From NCBI GenBank assembly GCA_964534325.1, contig CAZHOR010000002.1, positions 62,001 to 126,000 on the forward strand: DNA of 64,000 bases, written 5' to 3'. This document shows positions 25,736-34,403 of this stretch, piece after piece. Numbering within the stretch: position 1 is the stretch's first letter; each line of letters opens with the position of its first letter. The notes below the pieces were generated by a model. That model did not search any database and was not told the DNA's origin. It saw nothing but the letters and a program-made list of their open reading frames with translations. Position numbers and translations under genes: made by a program. This DNA comes from JdFR-22 sp964534325 (GTDB lineage Archaea > Halobacteriota > Archaeoglobi > Archaeoglobales > Archaeoglobaceae).

Positions 25736-26050
25736 ATGGAATACGTATATGCTGCTTTGATGTTGCATTCCGCTGGAAAGGATATAAGTGAAGATAACGT
25801 AAAATCTGTACTGAACGCTGCAGGAGTAGAGGTAGACGATGCCAGGGTAAAAGCAATGGTCGCTGCCCTCGAAGATGTTAATATTGAAGAGGCGATCTCC
25901 AAAGCCGCAATAGCTCCAGCAGCAGCTCCAGCCGCTCCAGCAGGAACTCAAGCATCAGAAGAAGAACAGAAGGAAGAAGAGGAGGCTGAAGAAGAGGAAG
26001 AAGAGGCTGAAGAAGAAGCAGCAGAAGGTCTTGGGGCTCTCTTCGGATAA
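25736..26050 (+). CDS. rpl12: Ribosomal protein P1 (L12)
   Basis: 104 residues. MEYVYAALMLHSAGKDISEDNVKSVLNAAGVEVDDARVKAMVAALEDVNIEEAI is the dimerisation domain of archaeal P1, followed by an Ala-Pro hinge, a Glu-rich stretch and the EGLGALFG tail that recruits translation GTPases. AAGGAGGT lies 7 nt before the ATG. It closes the rpl1-rpl10-rpl12 operon and is followed by a structured region at 26117-26196. Confidence 0.96.
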   Translation: MEYVYAALMLHSAGKDISEDNVKSVLNAAGVEVDDARVKAMVAALEDVNIEEAISKAAIAPAAAPAAPAGTQASEEEQKEEEEAEEEEEEAEEEAAEGLGALFG

Positions 26051-26116
26051 CATACCGGAACCCCACCCTTCCACTTTATCGAACCTTCTCCTCTTTGAGA
26101 ATTTTCTTTTTTATTA

Positions 26117-26196
26117 GATGGGAAAAGGAGCTTACTGGCTGGTAGTATGTAGCACCAACCTTAGTGGAGAAGCTCCTACCCGTCCAGATATTTTTA
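26117..26196 (+). terminator. Structured element after rpl12 (terminator or small RNA)
   Basis: GATGGG (26117-26122) pairs with CCCGTC (26179-26184, one G-U); AGGAGCTT (26126-26133) pairs perfectly with AAGCTCCT (26170-26177); an inner GGCTGGT/ACCAACC stem has one mismatch. The fold is followed by AGATATTTTTAT. A T-rich run also precedes it. It could end the ribosomal transcript or be a separate small RNA. Confidence 0.45.
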
Positions 26197-26312
26197 TAAC
26201 AATGTCAGCATCAGCAACTCTCAAGTTCTCAGGCTGATGATCTTAAGTACATCTAAAATAGTTCACAAAAATAAATAGAATTGAGGGATTATTATTTATC
26301 CAAAGATATTAT

Positions 26313-27092
26313 TTATCCAAAGTATCTCAAGTCTTCGTCGCTCTTCCACTGCTGTGATGCAGTCTCTTGCATCTCTTTTATTTGAGAGACTACTTTTTCC
26401 ATTTCTTTAGCTCTTTCTTCCAGGGCTTCCATGCTCACTTCGAGCTTGAGTGTATCCATAAGGACGTTGAGGACGGCTTTGGCGCTCTTGGGGTCAACCA
26501 TGTAACCCGAAGTTACTCCCATCAGACAGGCTGCTTCTATACCTTCCATTTGGGCTACTCCCAACAATAAGCCTGACGCTCCAATTATTCCGCCGCCAGG
26601 CTCGCCTTTATCAAATCTCACTCCGTGTGAGGAGAGCTCATCTACCAGTTCCTTGCTGCTGGCTGCACCCAAAACGTAGGGCTCTTCAACCAGCCTTCCC
26701 AGTCCATAGCCTCCCAGCGTATATATTCGGGAGGTATTGAACTTTTTGGCTATTTCGAGATAGGCGTTGACCAGCTCGAAATGTCCTTCACTGCTTACGC
26801 TTTGAAAATCTCCTACAAGGATCACCAGGTCAGGCGCCTCAGAATCTGATTTGATTATATAAACCTCGTTCATGGGCATTCTCACTGTTCCATCTTCCTC
26901 TACCATCACCTGAGGTGGAAAATAATGTGAGCATATCTCTACCGCTTTTTCGGCTCCCAGCTCTTTTACCAGATGATCGGCGACCAGCTTTCCTACATGA
27001 CCTATTCCGGGCAGGCCTTCGATTAGGATGGGGTTTTTAAGCCCCAATCCTTCTGGATCCTTAACATAATTTATATTCACTTTTTGAAGCAC
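26313..27092 (-). CDS. PAC2-family protein (proteasome assembly chaperone-like)
   Basis: 259 residues from the GTG at 27092, which has AGGAGGTGA 8 nt upstream. The PAC2/COG2047 pattern is clear: NPILIEGLPGIGHVGKLVADHLVKEL at the start, PDLVILVGDFQ, YTLGGYGLG and GIIGASGLLLGVAQMEGIEAACLMG, with a C-terminal coiled segment (LEERAKEMEKVVSQIKEMQ). Archaeal members resemble eukaryotic PAC2 chaperones for 20S proteasome assembly. It is 5 nt downstream of nop10 in the aIF2alpha-nop10-PAC2 operon, a conserved archaeal set. Confidence 0.9.
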   Translation of the reverse strand: MLQKVNINYVKDPEGLGLKNPILIEGLPGIGHVGKLVADHLVKELGAEKAVEICSHYFPPQVMVEEDGTVRMPMNEVYIIKSDSEAPDLVILVGDFQSVSSEGHFELVNAYLEIAKKFNTSRIYTLGGYGLGRLVEEPYVLGAASSKELVDELSSHGVRFDKGEPGGGIIGASGLLLGVAQMEGIEAACLMGVTSGYMVDPKSAKAVLNVLMDTLKLEVSMEALEERAKEMEKVVSQIKEMQETASQQWKSDEDLRYFG

Positions 27093-27097
27093 AATAA

Positions 27098-27277
27098 TCA
27101 CCTCCTAGTACTGAAAAATCCTTTCTCCTTCCTGAGTTTTCTCCTATATTTACCATAAGGGTCCTGAGGAGAGAAGCGAGGAGGGATGGGCATAAATGTT
27201 TCCGCACCGCATACGGGACACGATCTTTTGAGCGTGTACTTACCGCATTCTCCACACTTCTTCATCCGCAACTTCAT
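27098..27277 (-). CDS. nop10: H/ACA RNP protein Nop10
   Basis: 59 residues. The zinc-ribbon half KCGECGKYTLKRSCPVCG and the hallmark PPRFSPQDPYGKYRRKLRKEKG identify Nop10, a subunit of the archaeal H/ACA pseudouridylation complex that holds Cbf5. The ATG overlaps the aIF2alpha stop (ATGA), so translation is coupled. The gene is short and easily missed. Confidence 0.95.
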   Translation of the reverse strand: MKLRMKKCGECGKYTLKRSCPVCGAETFMPIPPRFSPQDPYGKYRRKLRKEKGFFSTRR

Positions 27278-28083
27278 GTGGATTCCCTAATAAAGTTTCC
27301 TTCCCCTCCTGATTTCTTTATGGATTTTAGGGTGTTGTTTACGGCTTTTTTCATCACGTTTTCAGCCTGTTTATAATCGGATGATTCTATTGCAATTCTG
27401 TACTTGGGAGCCCCTATATATTCTATCTTCAGCTTGTCGTCTTCTGGGATAGCTTTGTAAGCTTCATTTAATGCTTCCTTTATTTTCTCTATGCCGTCCG
27501 GTGCAGGGGATTTGAGGTCAAAGTAACCCCGAATCTTGACGACAGTCGGTTTAATATTCTCCTGAGCAACCTCATACATCGCCTTGGACAAATTCTCTCC
27601 AATGAAAGAGAGATTTTCACTGCCCTCAAAAGCGCAATCCTCAAATGCAGCATAAACGGAGTCGTATTTCTCCATGATCTTCTTTCCCACTTCCACCAGC
27701 TCATCAGTACTCAAAACAACTTTTTCGCCAGCGATCTCCAGCCATTTGAACGCCTTAACCTCATTCTTCCACTGAAGCATTTTCTCCCTTCTCTGTCTAT
27801 CGTTGACGTCCTTGATGGACAGATCAATATGGCCTCTCTTGGGATTGGTATCCAGAACTTTGCACACCACTTTTTGACCTTTCTTGACGTGATCTCTTAT
27901 ATCTTTAATCCAGCCAGGTGCGATTTCACTTATGTGGACTAGACCCTCCCTATTCTCATATTCATCTAATGAGACGAAAGCACCAAAATCAAGAACCCTG
28001 GTAACGGTACCAACTACAAATTCACCTTTAGATGGGTAACCGCTCCTTTTTATTATCAGTTTTTTGTCACTTTTATCACTCAT
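27274..28083 (-). CDS. eif2a: Translation initiation factor aIF2 alpha subunit
   Basis: 269 residues from the ATG at 28083, chosen because the S1 domain begins there (YPSKGEFVVGTVTRVLDFGAFVSLDEYENREGLVHISEIAPGWIKDIRDHVKKGQKVVCKVL). An alternative start 78 nt upstream would add a hydrophobic stretch not seen in the family. Helical domain and the C-terminal alpha-beta domain (YRIAIESSDYKQAENVMKKAV) follow. TTTTAAAT about 30 nt upstream suggests a leaderless message. It brings Met-tRNA to the small subunit as part of aIF2. Confidence 0.95.
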   Translation of the reverse strand: MSDKSDKKLIIKRSGYPSKGEFVVGTVTRVLDFGAFVSLDEYENREGLVHISEIAPGWIKDIRDHVKKGQKVVCKVLDTNPKRGHIDLSIKDVNDRQRREKMLQWKNEVKAFKWLEIAGEKVVLSTDELVEVGKKIMEKYDSVYAAFEDCAFEGSENLSFIGENLSKAMYEVAQENIKPTVVKIRGYFDLKSPAPDGIEKIKEALNEAYKAIPEDDKLKIEYIGAPKYRIAIESSDYKQAENVMKKAVNNTLKSIKKSGGEGNFIREST

Positions 28084-28180
28084 CAAAATGCAACAATGTG
28101 GAATAGAATTTAAAAGTTGCCTAAAGGCTAAAGGGCTGAAGAGTGAAAAACTTAAAATCAATTACGCATTAAGATTGAAC

Positions 28181-28384
28181 ATGGCCAAAAAGAAGAGAGA
28201 AAATGAGAGAATAGTCATAAATAGGCATAAGTGTGCCTATTGTGGTGCATGCATCTCTGTTTGCAAGTTCAATGCTAATGAACTAATAGAAACATTTCTG
28301 GTCATAGATGAGGAAGAATGTAATTTGTGTTTAACCTGCGTTAAAACCTGTCCCATGAACGCCCTTAGCGTGGAGGCGAAGTAA
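28181..28384 (+). CDS. Two-cluster [4Fe-4S] ferredoxin for geranylgeranyl reductase
   Basis: 67 residues from the ATG at 28181. Two C-x2-C-x2-C-x3-C motifs: CAYCGACISVC and CNLCLTCVKTCP. A basic N-terminus (MAKKKREN) precedes them. The stop overlaps the start of geranylgeranyl reductase by 1 nt. In Methanosarcina acetivorans a ferredoxin encoded next to geranylgeranyl reductase is its electron donor for saturating the archaeal lipid chains, and the same pairing is inferred here. Confidence 0.88.
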   Translation: MAKKKRENERIVINRHKCAYCGACISVCKFNANELIETFLVIDEEECNLCLTCVKTCPMNALSVEAK

Positions 28385-29553
28385 TGAGTTACGATGTGAT
28401 CGTAATAGGTGCCGGACCCGGAGGGAGTGCTGCCGCTAGGGTAGCTGCTGAAAAAGGTTTAGAGGTTCTACTGGTAGAGAAGAGGCAGGAGATAGGTACT
28501 CCGGTAAGGTGTGCTGAAGGAGTTAGTAAAGAGTCCATTTCAGAGCTGGTTGAAGTGGAAAACAGGTGGATCGCTGCAGAAGTCGGTGGTGCGAAAGTCA
28601 TCTCTCCTGACGGAACGGAGATAAACATGACGGAGAAGATGGCAGGCAATGAAGTGGGCTACGTTCTGGAGAGGAAGATATTCGACAGGCATCTTGCCAG
28701 ACTCGCCTCTAAGGCGGGGGCAGACGTCATTGTCAAGACCACCGCAACCGGTATGGAAAGAAAAGGGAATGATGTAGAGGTCTTTTTCACCAAAATGGGT
28801 GAGGAGTTCAGTGAGAAAGCAAAGATCATAATTGGCGCCGACGGAGTGGAAAGCAGAGCAGGAAAATGGGCAGGAATAGACACTACACTCAAAAGAGATG
28901 AGCTGGAGGTGTGCGTCCAGTATCTCATGACCAATATAGACTTTGACCCCACCTACTGCTACTTCTGGTTTGGGAGAGAGATAGCACCTGGGGGATATGC
29001 CTGGCTGTTCCCCAAAGGCGATTCTACTGCAAACGTTGGTCTGGGTGTTCTACCCAAAATGGCAGAAAAATCGGCCAAAGAGTATCTGGATGAGCTGGTG
29101 AAGAATAAATTTGGTGGTGGAGAGATCATTGAAGTGGTTGCTGGCGGTGTTCCCGTTAAAGGCTGCATAGATACTGCTGTGGCGGACAATGTTTTGCTGG
29201 TGGGTGATGCTGCCAGACATGCGGACCCCATAACAGGCGGAGGCATCATCAATGCCATGATCGGAGGTTCTTTTGCAGGTGACGTGGCTGCAGAAGCGGT
29301 GGAGAGAGGAGACTACACCAAAAAAACGCTTCAAAAGTATGATCACTTATGGAAAAACGATTTCGGGAAAAACGTCGATAGGAATAAAGCACTCCAGCAA
29401 AAGCTCATAAACCTGGATGACAAAAATTTGGACATGCTTGCCCACAGCATCTCTGATTACGATCTGGAAGAGTTCAGCGTCAAGAAGATCGTTACCGAAC
29501 TTATAAGAAAAAACCCCAGGCTTTTATGGGACTTAAGAAAATTGTTTGTTTGA
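28384..29553 (+). CDS. Geranylgeranyl (digeranylgeranylglycerophospholipid) reductase
   Basis: 389 residues. The FAD-binding GxGxxG is at the N-terminus (YDVIVIGAGPGGSAAARVAAEKGLEVLLVEKR), then GTPVRCAEGVS, the second FAD contact IIGADGVESRAGKWAG, and LLVGDAARHADPITGGGIINAMIGG. This is the GGR family that saturates the isoprenoid chains of archaeal membrane lipids. It follows its probable ferredoxin partner with overlapping codons. Confidence 0.93.
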   Translation: MSYDVIVIGAGPGGSAAARVAAEKGLEVLLVEKRQEIGTPVRCAEGVSKESISELVEVENRWIAAEVGGAKVISPDGTEINMTEKMAGNEVGYVLERKIFDRHLARLASKAGADVIVKTTATGMERKGNDVEVFFTKMGEEFSEKAKIIIGADGVESRAGKWAGIDTTLKRDELEVCVQYLMTNIDFDPTYCYFWFGREIAPGGYAWLFPKGDSTANVGLGVLPKMAEKSAKEYLDELVKNKFGGGEIIEVVAGGVPVKGCIDTAVADNVLLVGDAARHADPITGGGIINAMIGGSFAGDVAAEAVERGDYTKKTLQKYDHLWKNDFGKNVDRNKALQQKLINLDDKNLDMLAHSISDYDLEEFSVKKIVTELIRKNPRLLWDLRKLFV

Positions 29554-29619
29554 TCAATGGGATACGGAATAGAATCCAAAATCTTTTATTATCATTTATC
29601 AAAGAACCGTTCAGGAGGT

Positions 29620-29925
29620 ATGAACGTGAGTTTAGAAGTTACCGACGTCAAATTTTCCAATCCCTGTCCTGGAGAAGGGGAGAAAACGAAAATATATGCC
29701 AAAATAACCAACAGAGGGAATAAGATAGAGAGTAAAGACATTGTATTCTACTATACCACCGAAATAGCTACGAATGAAGAAAAGCTACAGAAATTCCTTA
29801 ACCAGGATTACGAGATGCACAGAGAACGAATAGAGAACCTGGAACCCGGCAGCACCACGGAAGTGGTCTTCGACTGGGTAGCGGATAAGAATCTGAAAAA
29901 CATATTCGTTCAGGCCCAGGATTAA
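29620..29925 (+). CDS. Small CARDB-like protein
   Basis: 101 residues from the ATG at 29620, which has GGAGG directly upstream. VTDVKFSNPCPGEGEKTKIYAKITNRGNKIESKDIVFYYTTE and the C-terminal VVFDWVADKNLKNIFVQAQD fit a single immunoglobulin-like CARDB domain. There is no signal peptide, so it would stay in the cytoplasm unless exported with a partner. It follows geranylgeranyl reductase; a functional link is unclear. Confidence 0.65.
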   Translation: MNVSLEVTDVKFSNPCPGEGEKTKIYAKITNRGNKIESKDIVFYYTTEIATNEEKLQKFLNQDYEMHRERIENLEPGSTTEVVFDWVADKNLKNIFVQAQD

Positions 29926-30075
29926 TTCAAGGTAATTGCAAGTTGAATGCTTCTCCATTTTTGGATTTTGCAGTGGGTTGAGGAGCCCAAGTATATAAAT
30001 CGAGGTTTATTAAAACTCCAAACCTAAAAACTTAATTATCTTGTAAAAATCATAAGGCGTAGTGGAGGTGAGAAT

Positions 30076-30261
30076 ATGCCAGCGGAAGTTAACCAGGAAC
30101 TATGTGATGGAGACGCTGAGTGCGTTTCTGTTTGCCCCATGGAGATTATAGACCTTGATGACGAGGGTAAAGCATACATAACTGACCCTGAAAGCTGTGA
30201 TGATTGCTGCTCTTGCGTAGAAGTTTGTCCCACAGGGGCTATAACCAACCCAGAGTGCTAA
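30076..30261 (+). CDS. Ferredoxin with an Asp in the first cluster motif
   Basis: 61 residues, GGAGGTGAG 6 nt before ATG. The first motif is C10-x2-D13-x2-C16-x3-C20-P, so aspartate replaces the second cysteine, as in Pyrococcus furiosus ferredoxin. The second motif is C-x2-C-x2-C-x3-C-P (CDDCCSCVEVCP) with one extra Cys. The first site should hold a [3Fe-4S] or an Asp-ligated [4Fe-4S] cluster. It probably serves low-potential redox reactions. Confidence 0.9.
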   Translation: MPAEVNQELCDGDAECVSVCPMEIIDLDDEGKAYITDPESCDDCCSCVEVCPTGAITNPEC

Positions 30262-30374
30262 AACCATTTTTTATTTTCTTTTTTAACTACTGCTGTCAAT
30301 TTTCAATCGGTACTGGACCTGTTCTTATCGGTCGGTTATCGACTTTGATGGTGTTCAAAATTAAACATATTAAT

Positions 30375-30384
30375 GTTTATAAAG
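30375..30384 (+). promoter_or_regulatory. TATA box of the beta-helix surface protein
   Basis: GTTTATAAAG is centred about 26 nt before the ATG at 30405, which lacks an RBS. The distance predicts a leaderless start and supports 30405 over upstream in-frame codons. Confidence 0.5.
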
Positions 30385-30404
30385 CTGGAAGTGGAATACT
30401 CTCT

Positions 30405-31370
30405 ATGATGGGTGTGGATAAAATCAGGGTGTTTACTCTATTATGCATGTGTTTGGTGTGTCTGCTGGGTTATTACTCCGTTTCCGCTTCAACAATTTAC
30501 GTGCCCCGGGATTATTCCCACATACAGTGGGCTATAGACAATGCCACCGAAGGAGGCACTATAATGGTTGAAAGTGGTGTTTATAGAGAGCATATAGAAC
30601 TGAATAAACAACTCAACCTTATCAGCTGGGATACAGACGGCAGGGCTGTCATAGATGGAGAGAATAGAGGCGACACAGTGACCATCTCCGCTGAAGGAGT
30701 GCTTGTTCAGGGATTCAAGATCAATCACTCAGATCCCCAGGAAGGAGCAGGACTAAGGGTCTTATCGGATTCCAACACTATAGCCGATAACCTCATTACC
30801 GATAATGCTTACGGGATATACCTCAACTCATCCACCAGCAACAAGATCACCGAGAATTCAATTCAATATAACAGCGTGAGAGGCGTATCACTGAAGAACT
30901 CCAGCGGGAACCACATATACTTGAATAACTTCATAAACAACCACAACGTATATTCCAATTCAGATAACATCTGGAACACCTCTAAGCCCCAGCCCTACAC
31001 CTACCGCGGTTTCCAGTTCGCCAACATACTGGGTAACCACTGGAGCGATTACCCGGGTGAGGACATTGACGGGAATGGAATAGGAAACACCCCCTATAAA
31101 GCCGGACTCTTCAGTGAAGATATCGCTCCTCTGATGAAGCGGTACGAGAACTATGCGCCTCCAGCAACCACCCCTACCCCAACTCCTACTCCAACACTTA
31201 CCGCCGAACCAACCTCACCTACACCTGCTGATACTACTGCTACCCCAACTCCTACTCCAACCGTAACCGCAACTACGGCACCCGCATTGGAGGAGTCTCC
31301 GGGTTTTGAGATTATAGGGGCCTTTACAGGATTGCTGATGGCAGTATATTTCGTTAGGAGGATTTATTGA
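30405..31370 (+). CDS. Secreted right-handed beta-helix (NosD-like) protein with PGF-type tail
   Basis: 321 residues. A signal peptide (FTLLCMCLVCLLGYYSVSAS) precedes a parallel beta-helix/NosD-like domain (QWAIDNATEGGTIMVESGVYREHIELNKQLNLI, then repeating SNTIADNLITDNAYGIYL, STSNKITENSIQYN). After it comes a Thr-Pro repeat linker (PTPTPTPTLT) and the tail ESPGFEIIGAFTGLLMAVYFVRR. The Thr-Pro linker, PGF motif, hydrophobic helix and basic end match archaeosortase-A (PGF-CTERM) substrates, which are cleaved and lipid-anchored on the surface. No archaeosortase gene is in the window. Confidence 0.85.
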   Translation: MMGVDKIRVFTLLCMCLVCLLGYYSVSASTIYVPRDYSHIQWAIDNATEGGTIMVESGVYREHIELNKQLNLISWDTDGRAVIDGENRGDTVTISAEGVLVQGFKINHSDPQEGAGLRVLSDSNTIADNLITDNAYGIYLNSSTSNKITENSIQYNSVRGVSLKNSSGNHIYLNNFINNHNVYSNSDNIWNTSKPQPYTYRGFQFANILGNHWSDYPGEDIDGNGIGNTPYKAGLFSEDIAPLMKRYENYAPPATTPTPTPTPTLTAEPTSPTPADTTATPTPTPTVTATTAPALEESPGFEIIGAFTGLLMAVYFVRRIY

Positions 31371-31433
31371 TCAGCTAAAAACCTATAATAGCGTGGAACA
31401 GGAAGTTTGCAAGTTCGAATTTCACGAGCGTGT

Positions 31434-32051
31434 TCAGGGAACTCTCCCAGAGATTATCACCACTAGTTTATTCCAGAAGAAGTACGGGCCAGTTTCGTGG
31501 TATCTTATATCTTCCAGACCTGCTTTGGTGAACCAAGCCACGCTTTGCTGAGTGGATGGAAAAAGCATCACGCTTTCAGCGAATTTTCTTGCAGCAAAGT
31601 TATCCGGTTTTCTGGGGGCAAGTACAACTACCCTACCACCACTCATGGTTACTCTGGCCATTTCCTCAATACCCTGAATTGGGTTTGGCCAGTATTCTAT
31701 GCTTCCAGCAGAAATAGCTGCATCAAAGACTGATGATTTGAACGGGAGGTTCTCTGCATCTCCCCTGACAAAATTGGAGTAATGGTATCTCACAACAGCT
31801 TTGGACATCTGCTCGGGGGTCAGATCGACCGCAGTGACATTCTGCTCGCCCACCACCGAGACTATTTCCGAAGTAGTAAAACCGGTTCCACAACCGACCT
31901 CTATCACTCTGGAGCCTTGTTTTACCCTGGCCGATTCTACAACCAGCTTTCGCATCTCTTCGGAGTAAAAGATAGGATTTACTCCATCATAGATCCGGGA
32001 AAAATACCTGTATAGCGTCCTGGCTCTTTTTTTGTCCTCAAAAATCCCCAT
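31434..32051 (-). CDS. Class I SAM methyltransferase (UbiE-like)
   Basis: 205 residues. SAM-binding motif I is VIEVGCGTGFTTSE near residue 48, with motif II acid in VTAVDLTPEQM and a D/E-N-LPF segment (GDAENLPFKSSVFDAAISAGSIEYWPNP). The pattern resembles menaquinone/tocopherol-type C-methyltransferases (MPBQ/MSBQ-like). It lies 84 bp after rps6e on the same strand and may be the last gene of that operon or transcribed separately. The substrate is unknown. Confidence 0.82.
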   Translation of the reverse strand: MGIFEDKKRARTLYRYFSRIYDGVNPIFYSEEMRKLVVESARVKQGSRVIEVGCGTGFTTSEIVSVVGEQNVTAVDLTPEQMSKAVVRYHYSNFVRGDAENLPFKSSVFDAAISAGSIEYWPNPIQGIEEMARVTMSGGRVVVLAPRKPDNFAARKFAESVMLFPSTQQSVAWFTKAGLEDIRYHETGPYFFWNKLVVIISGRVP

Positions 32052-32135
32052 TCAGATCTTCAATCTTATAATCTTCTACTCCTTCTATTCTTAAAACGCA
32101 AGTCTGATACTTCTTATTGGTTAAGTATTCTTAAC

Positions 32136-32522
32136 TTATTCTTCTTTTTCCTTGAAGAACTCGGTTAAGGGGACTTTCCCTTGCTGCACGACCTTCATGT
32201 TGAGCTGGACAATATCTCTGCTTACGGTATTCCCTCTGACCATTTTCTTCTTTTTAAGGCCTTTTCTTCTGGGATTAACGCCTACTCCACCGCCGGCAAG
32301 TATCTTCTTTCTACCACTTCCAGCTACATCCGGCCTGATCGGAATACCGTCCTTGTCGCTGCCTCCCGTTATAGCCAGCTCGTAGTCTGGTGGAAGCTCT
32401 ACGAGTGTGCCGTTTATAGTGTCCCCCACTTTCTTCCCAATGATCTTGTTTGCGTTTGCTCCACTTACCACTTTCTGATATGTCTGGGTTTGTGGATCGG
32501 ATATCACCACTTTAAACTCCAT
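32136..32522 (-). CDS. rps6e: Ribosomal protein eS6
   Basis: 128 residues. MEFKVVISDPQTQTYQKVVSGANANKIIGKKVGDTINGTLVELPPDYELAITGGSDKDGIPIRPDVAG is the archaeal S6e domain, followed by the conserved RRKGLKKKKMVRGNTVSRDIVQLNMKV. It is the last ribosomal gene in an operon that runs rpl7ae, rps28e, rpl24e, ndk, infB, rps6e. Confidence 0.96.
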   Translation of the reverse strand: MEFKVVISDPQTQTYQKVVSGANANKIIGKKVGDTINGTLVELPPDYELAITGGSDKDGIPIRPDVAGSGRKKILAGGGVGVNPRRKGLKKKKMVRGNTVSRDIVQLNMKVVQQGKVPLTEFFKEKEE

Positions 32523-32578
32523 TTTTAGATCACCTCAATCTTACCTATTCAATCTTACCTATTTTTACTCTATTTATT

Positions 32579-34351
32579 CTATTTACCCCAGAATGGGGTT
32601 TCCTGTCTCTTCAACTCGATTAACTCCTTAAATACCTCTTGAACATCATCTGTGAGGGTATCGAATAAGTCACGCTCAATGATCTTGGCATGTTTTTCTG
32701 GAACATCTATTAGCAGTGCTTCATCTCCCTGGAGCTGTCTTCCGATGGTTACGCCCTCGATTGCTACGGCCACTTCTTCACCCTCAGAGGCTGAACTAAC
32801 GTTCTCTCCTCCTTTTTGAATACTCTTGACGGTTCCGGCTGGGCTGCTATCTTCCTGCAGAAGCTTTACGCCCTTTTTCAATTCACCTGCAAGTATTCTG
32901 ACGCCAACTACAGCCGGCTTGTTCCTCCTGAATATAAAATCTTTCAGGAGCTGTATCTTAGCCGGTTTTATCAGTGCCTCTACTTTTTGTTTCTCCCTCT
33001 TCCTCTCTTCCTCTTCTCTCCAGTTCAGATACTCGTCCATTATGTTATAGATAATATCTCCTCTGAAGAACTTCACTCCATATCTCGATGCTTCCTCATC
33101 AACTCCGGGCAAGACCTTTACTCCAAATACGAGGACGGCTTTGTTCAACTCGTTCTTATTGGCGTTTGCCTCAATAATGTCCCTCTTATTGACAGGTCCC
33201 ACTTCTGCCTTCTTTATGGGGACCTTAGTAGATTTTAATTCATTTATTAAAGCTTCCAGGGAACCTAAAGTATCTGTCTTTACCACAGTTCCTTCTTCAT
33301 CTGTTTTAATTACAATATCTTCGTATTCCTTCCTCACCCTCTCTTTGAAGTGTCTAATATCTTCTTCCGTCTCCACTTCTTCAAACTCGCTTCCTGCCAG
33401 CACGTCTTCGAGGTGAGGAGCAGTGATCTTCACTCCAGCAGCAGCACTTATGCTGTCTACACCTTTAAACTTGCTTTCCACCCGCATCTCCTTGATGGAG
33501 GGGGGTTTGAGTATTCCCTTAACATGAGTGACAATGGCGTCCTCAATACCTGCTATGATTATCTTATCTCCCACATTCAGTGTACCGTCATGAAGGATTA
33601 CATCACAGGTCATCCCTATGCCCTTCTCTTCCTTGACTTCAAGGATAGTTCCCTTCGCATTTCCTCCAACGTGTAACCTGAGGTTGTCCTCCAGAAACTT
33701 CTGAGCCAGTCCCAGCAAGACCATAAGCATCTCAGGAACTCCCTCACCCGTCTTGGCGGAGACAGGCACTATAGCAACAGTCTTGGTGAAATCATTTATC
33801 TTATCAAATCTATCTGCTGAAAGACCATGGTGGTAGAGGTCGGCGATCAGCTCGTAAATCTTGTTATTGACCTTGTTTCTGGTAAAATCTTCCTGTTCTA
33901 CCAGGCTCTTCATGACTGGACGGAATTCAGAGCCCTGCCAGCCCGGCGTCCTGTCTATTTTGTTGGCTGCCACAATAAAAGGTGTTTTAAAGGTTTTGAG
34001 GATGGTCAAAGCCTCTTCTGTCTGAGGCTTAAAGCTTTCATTTATATCGATTATCAATATGGCCAAGTCTGCCAGTGCCCCACCCCTCTTTCGAAGGTTG
34101 GTAAAAGCCCTGTGTCCAGGGGTATCAATGAACAGCAAGCCCGGAATATCGACTTTGACGTTCCACATGTCCTTGCATATCTCCTGTATAGCATCAACCG
34201 GAATCTCTGTCGCTCCTATGTGCTGGGTTATGCCTCCGGCTTCCTTGGAAACCACTCTGGTTTTCCTTATCTTATCAAGCAGAGTGGTCTTTCCGTGGTC
34301 TACGTGACCTAAAATAGAAACTATTGGCGTCCTCAAGACTTGCTGCTGCAT
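32579..34351 (-). CDS. infB: Translation initiation factor aIF5B
   Basis: 590 residues, the normal length of the archaeal IF2-like factor. The GTPase motifs are VSILGHVDHGKTTLLDKIR, DTPGHRAFTNLR and AANKIDRTPGW. The C-terminal IF2 domains II-IV follow (VEVKEEKGIGMTCDVILHDG, LKKGVKLLQ...). No intein is visible. It promotes subunit joining with initiator tRNA. Operon position between ndk and rps6e is standard in Euryarchaeota. Confidence 0.96.
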   Translation of the reverse strand: MQQQVLRTPIVSILGHVDHGKTTLLDKIRKTRVVSKEAGGITQHIGATEIPVDAIQEICKDMWNVKVDIPGLLFIDTPGHRAFTNLRKRGGALADLAILIIDINESFKPQTEEALTILKTFKTPFIVAANKIDRTPGWQGSEFRPVMKSLVEQEDFTRNKVNNKIYELIADLYHHGLSADRFDKINDFTKTVAIVPVSAKTGEGVPEMLMVLLGLAQKFLEDNLRLHVGGNAKGTILEVKEEKGIGMTCDVILHDGTLNVGDKIIIAGIEDAIVTHVKGILKPPSIKEMRVESKFKGVDSISAAAGVKITAPHLEDVLAGSEFEEVETEEDIRHFKERVRKEYEDIVIKTDEEGTVVKTDTLGSLEALINELKSTKVPIKKAEVGPVNKRDIIEANANKNELNKAVLVFGVKVLPGVDEEASRYGVKFFRGDIIYNIMDEYLNWREEEERKREKQKVEALIKPAKIQLLKDFIFRRNKPAVVGVRILAGELKKGVKLLQEDSSPAGTVKSIQKGGENVSSASEGEEVAVAIEGVTIGRQLQGDEALLIDVPEKHAKIIERDLFDTLTDDVQEVFKELIELKRQETPFWGK

Positions 34352-34403
34352 GGTTCTTGCTGTACACTCTAATAATTATTTAATTGTTTAATTGTTTTTA
34401 AAA

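Noticed and set aside
26117..26184. H/ACA guide RNA after rpl12
   Set aside because: The lower stem is followed by ACC rather than ACA and there is no k-turn or k-loop GA pairing in the upper stem.
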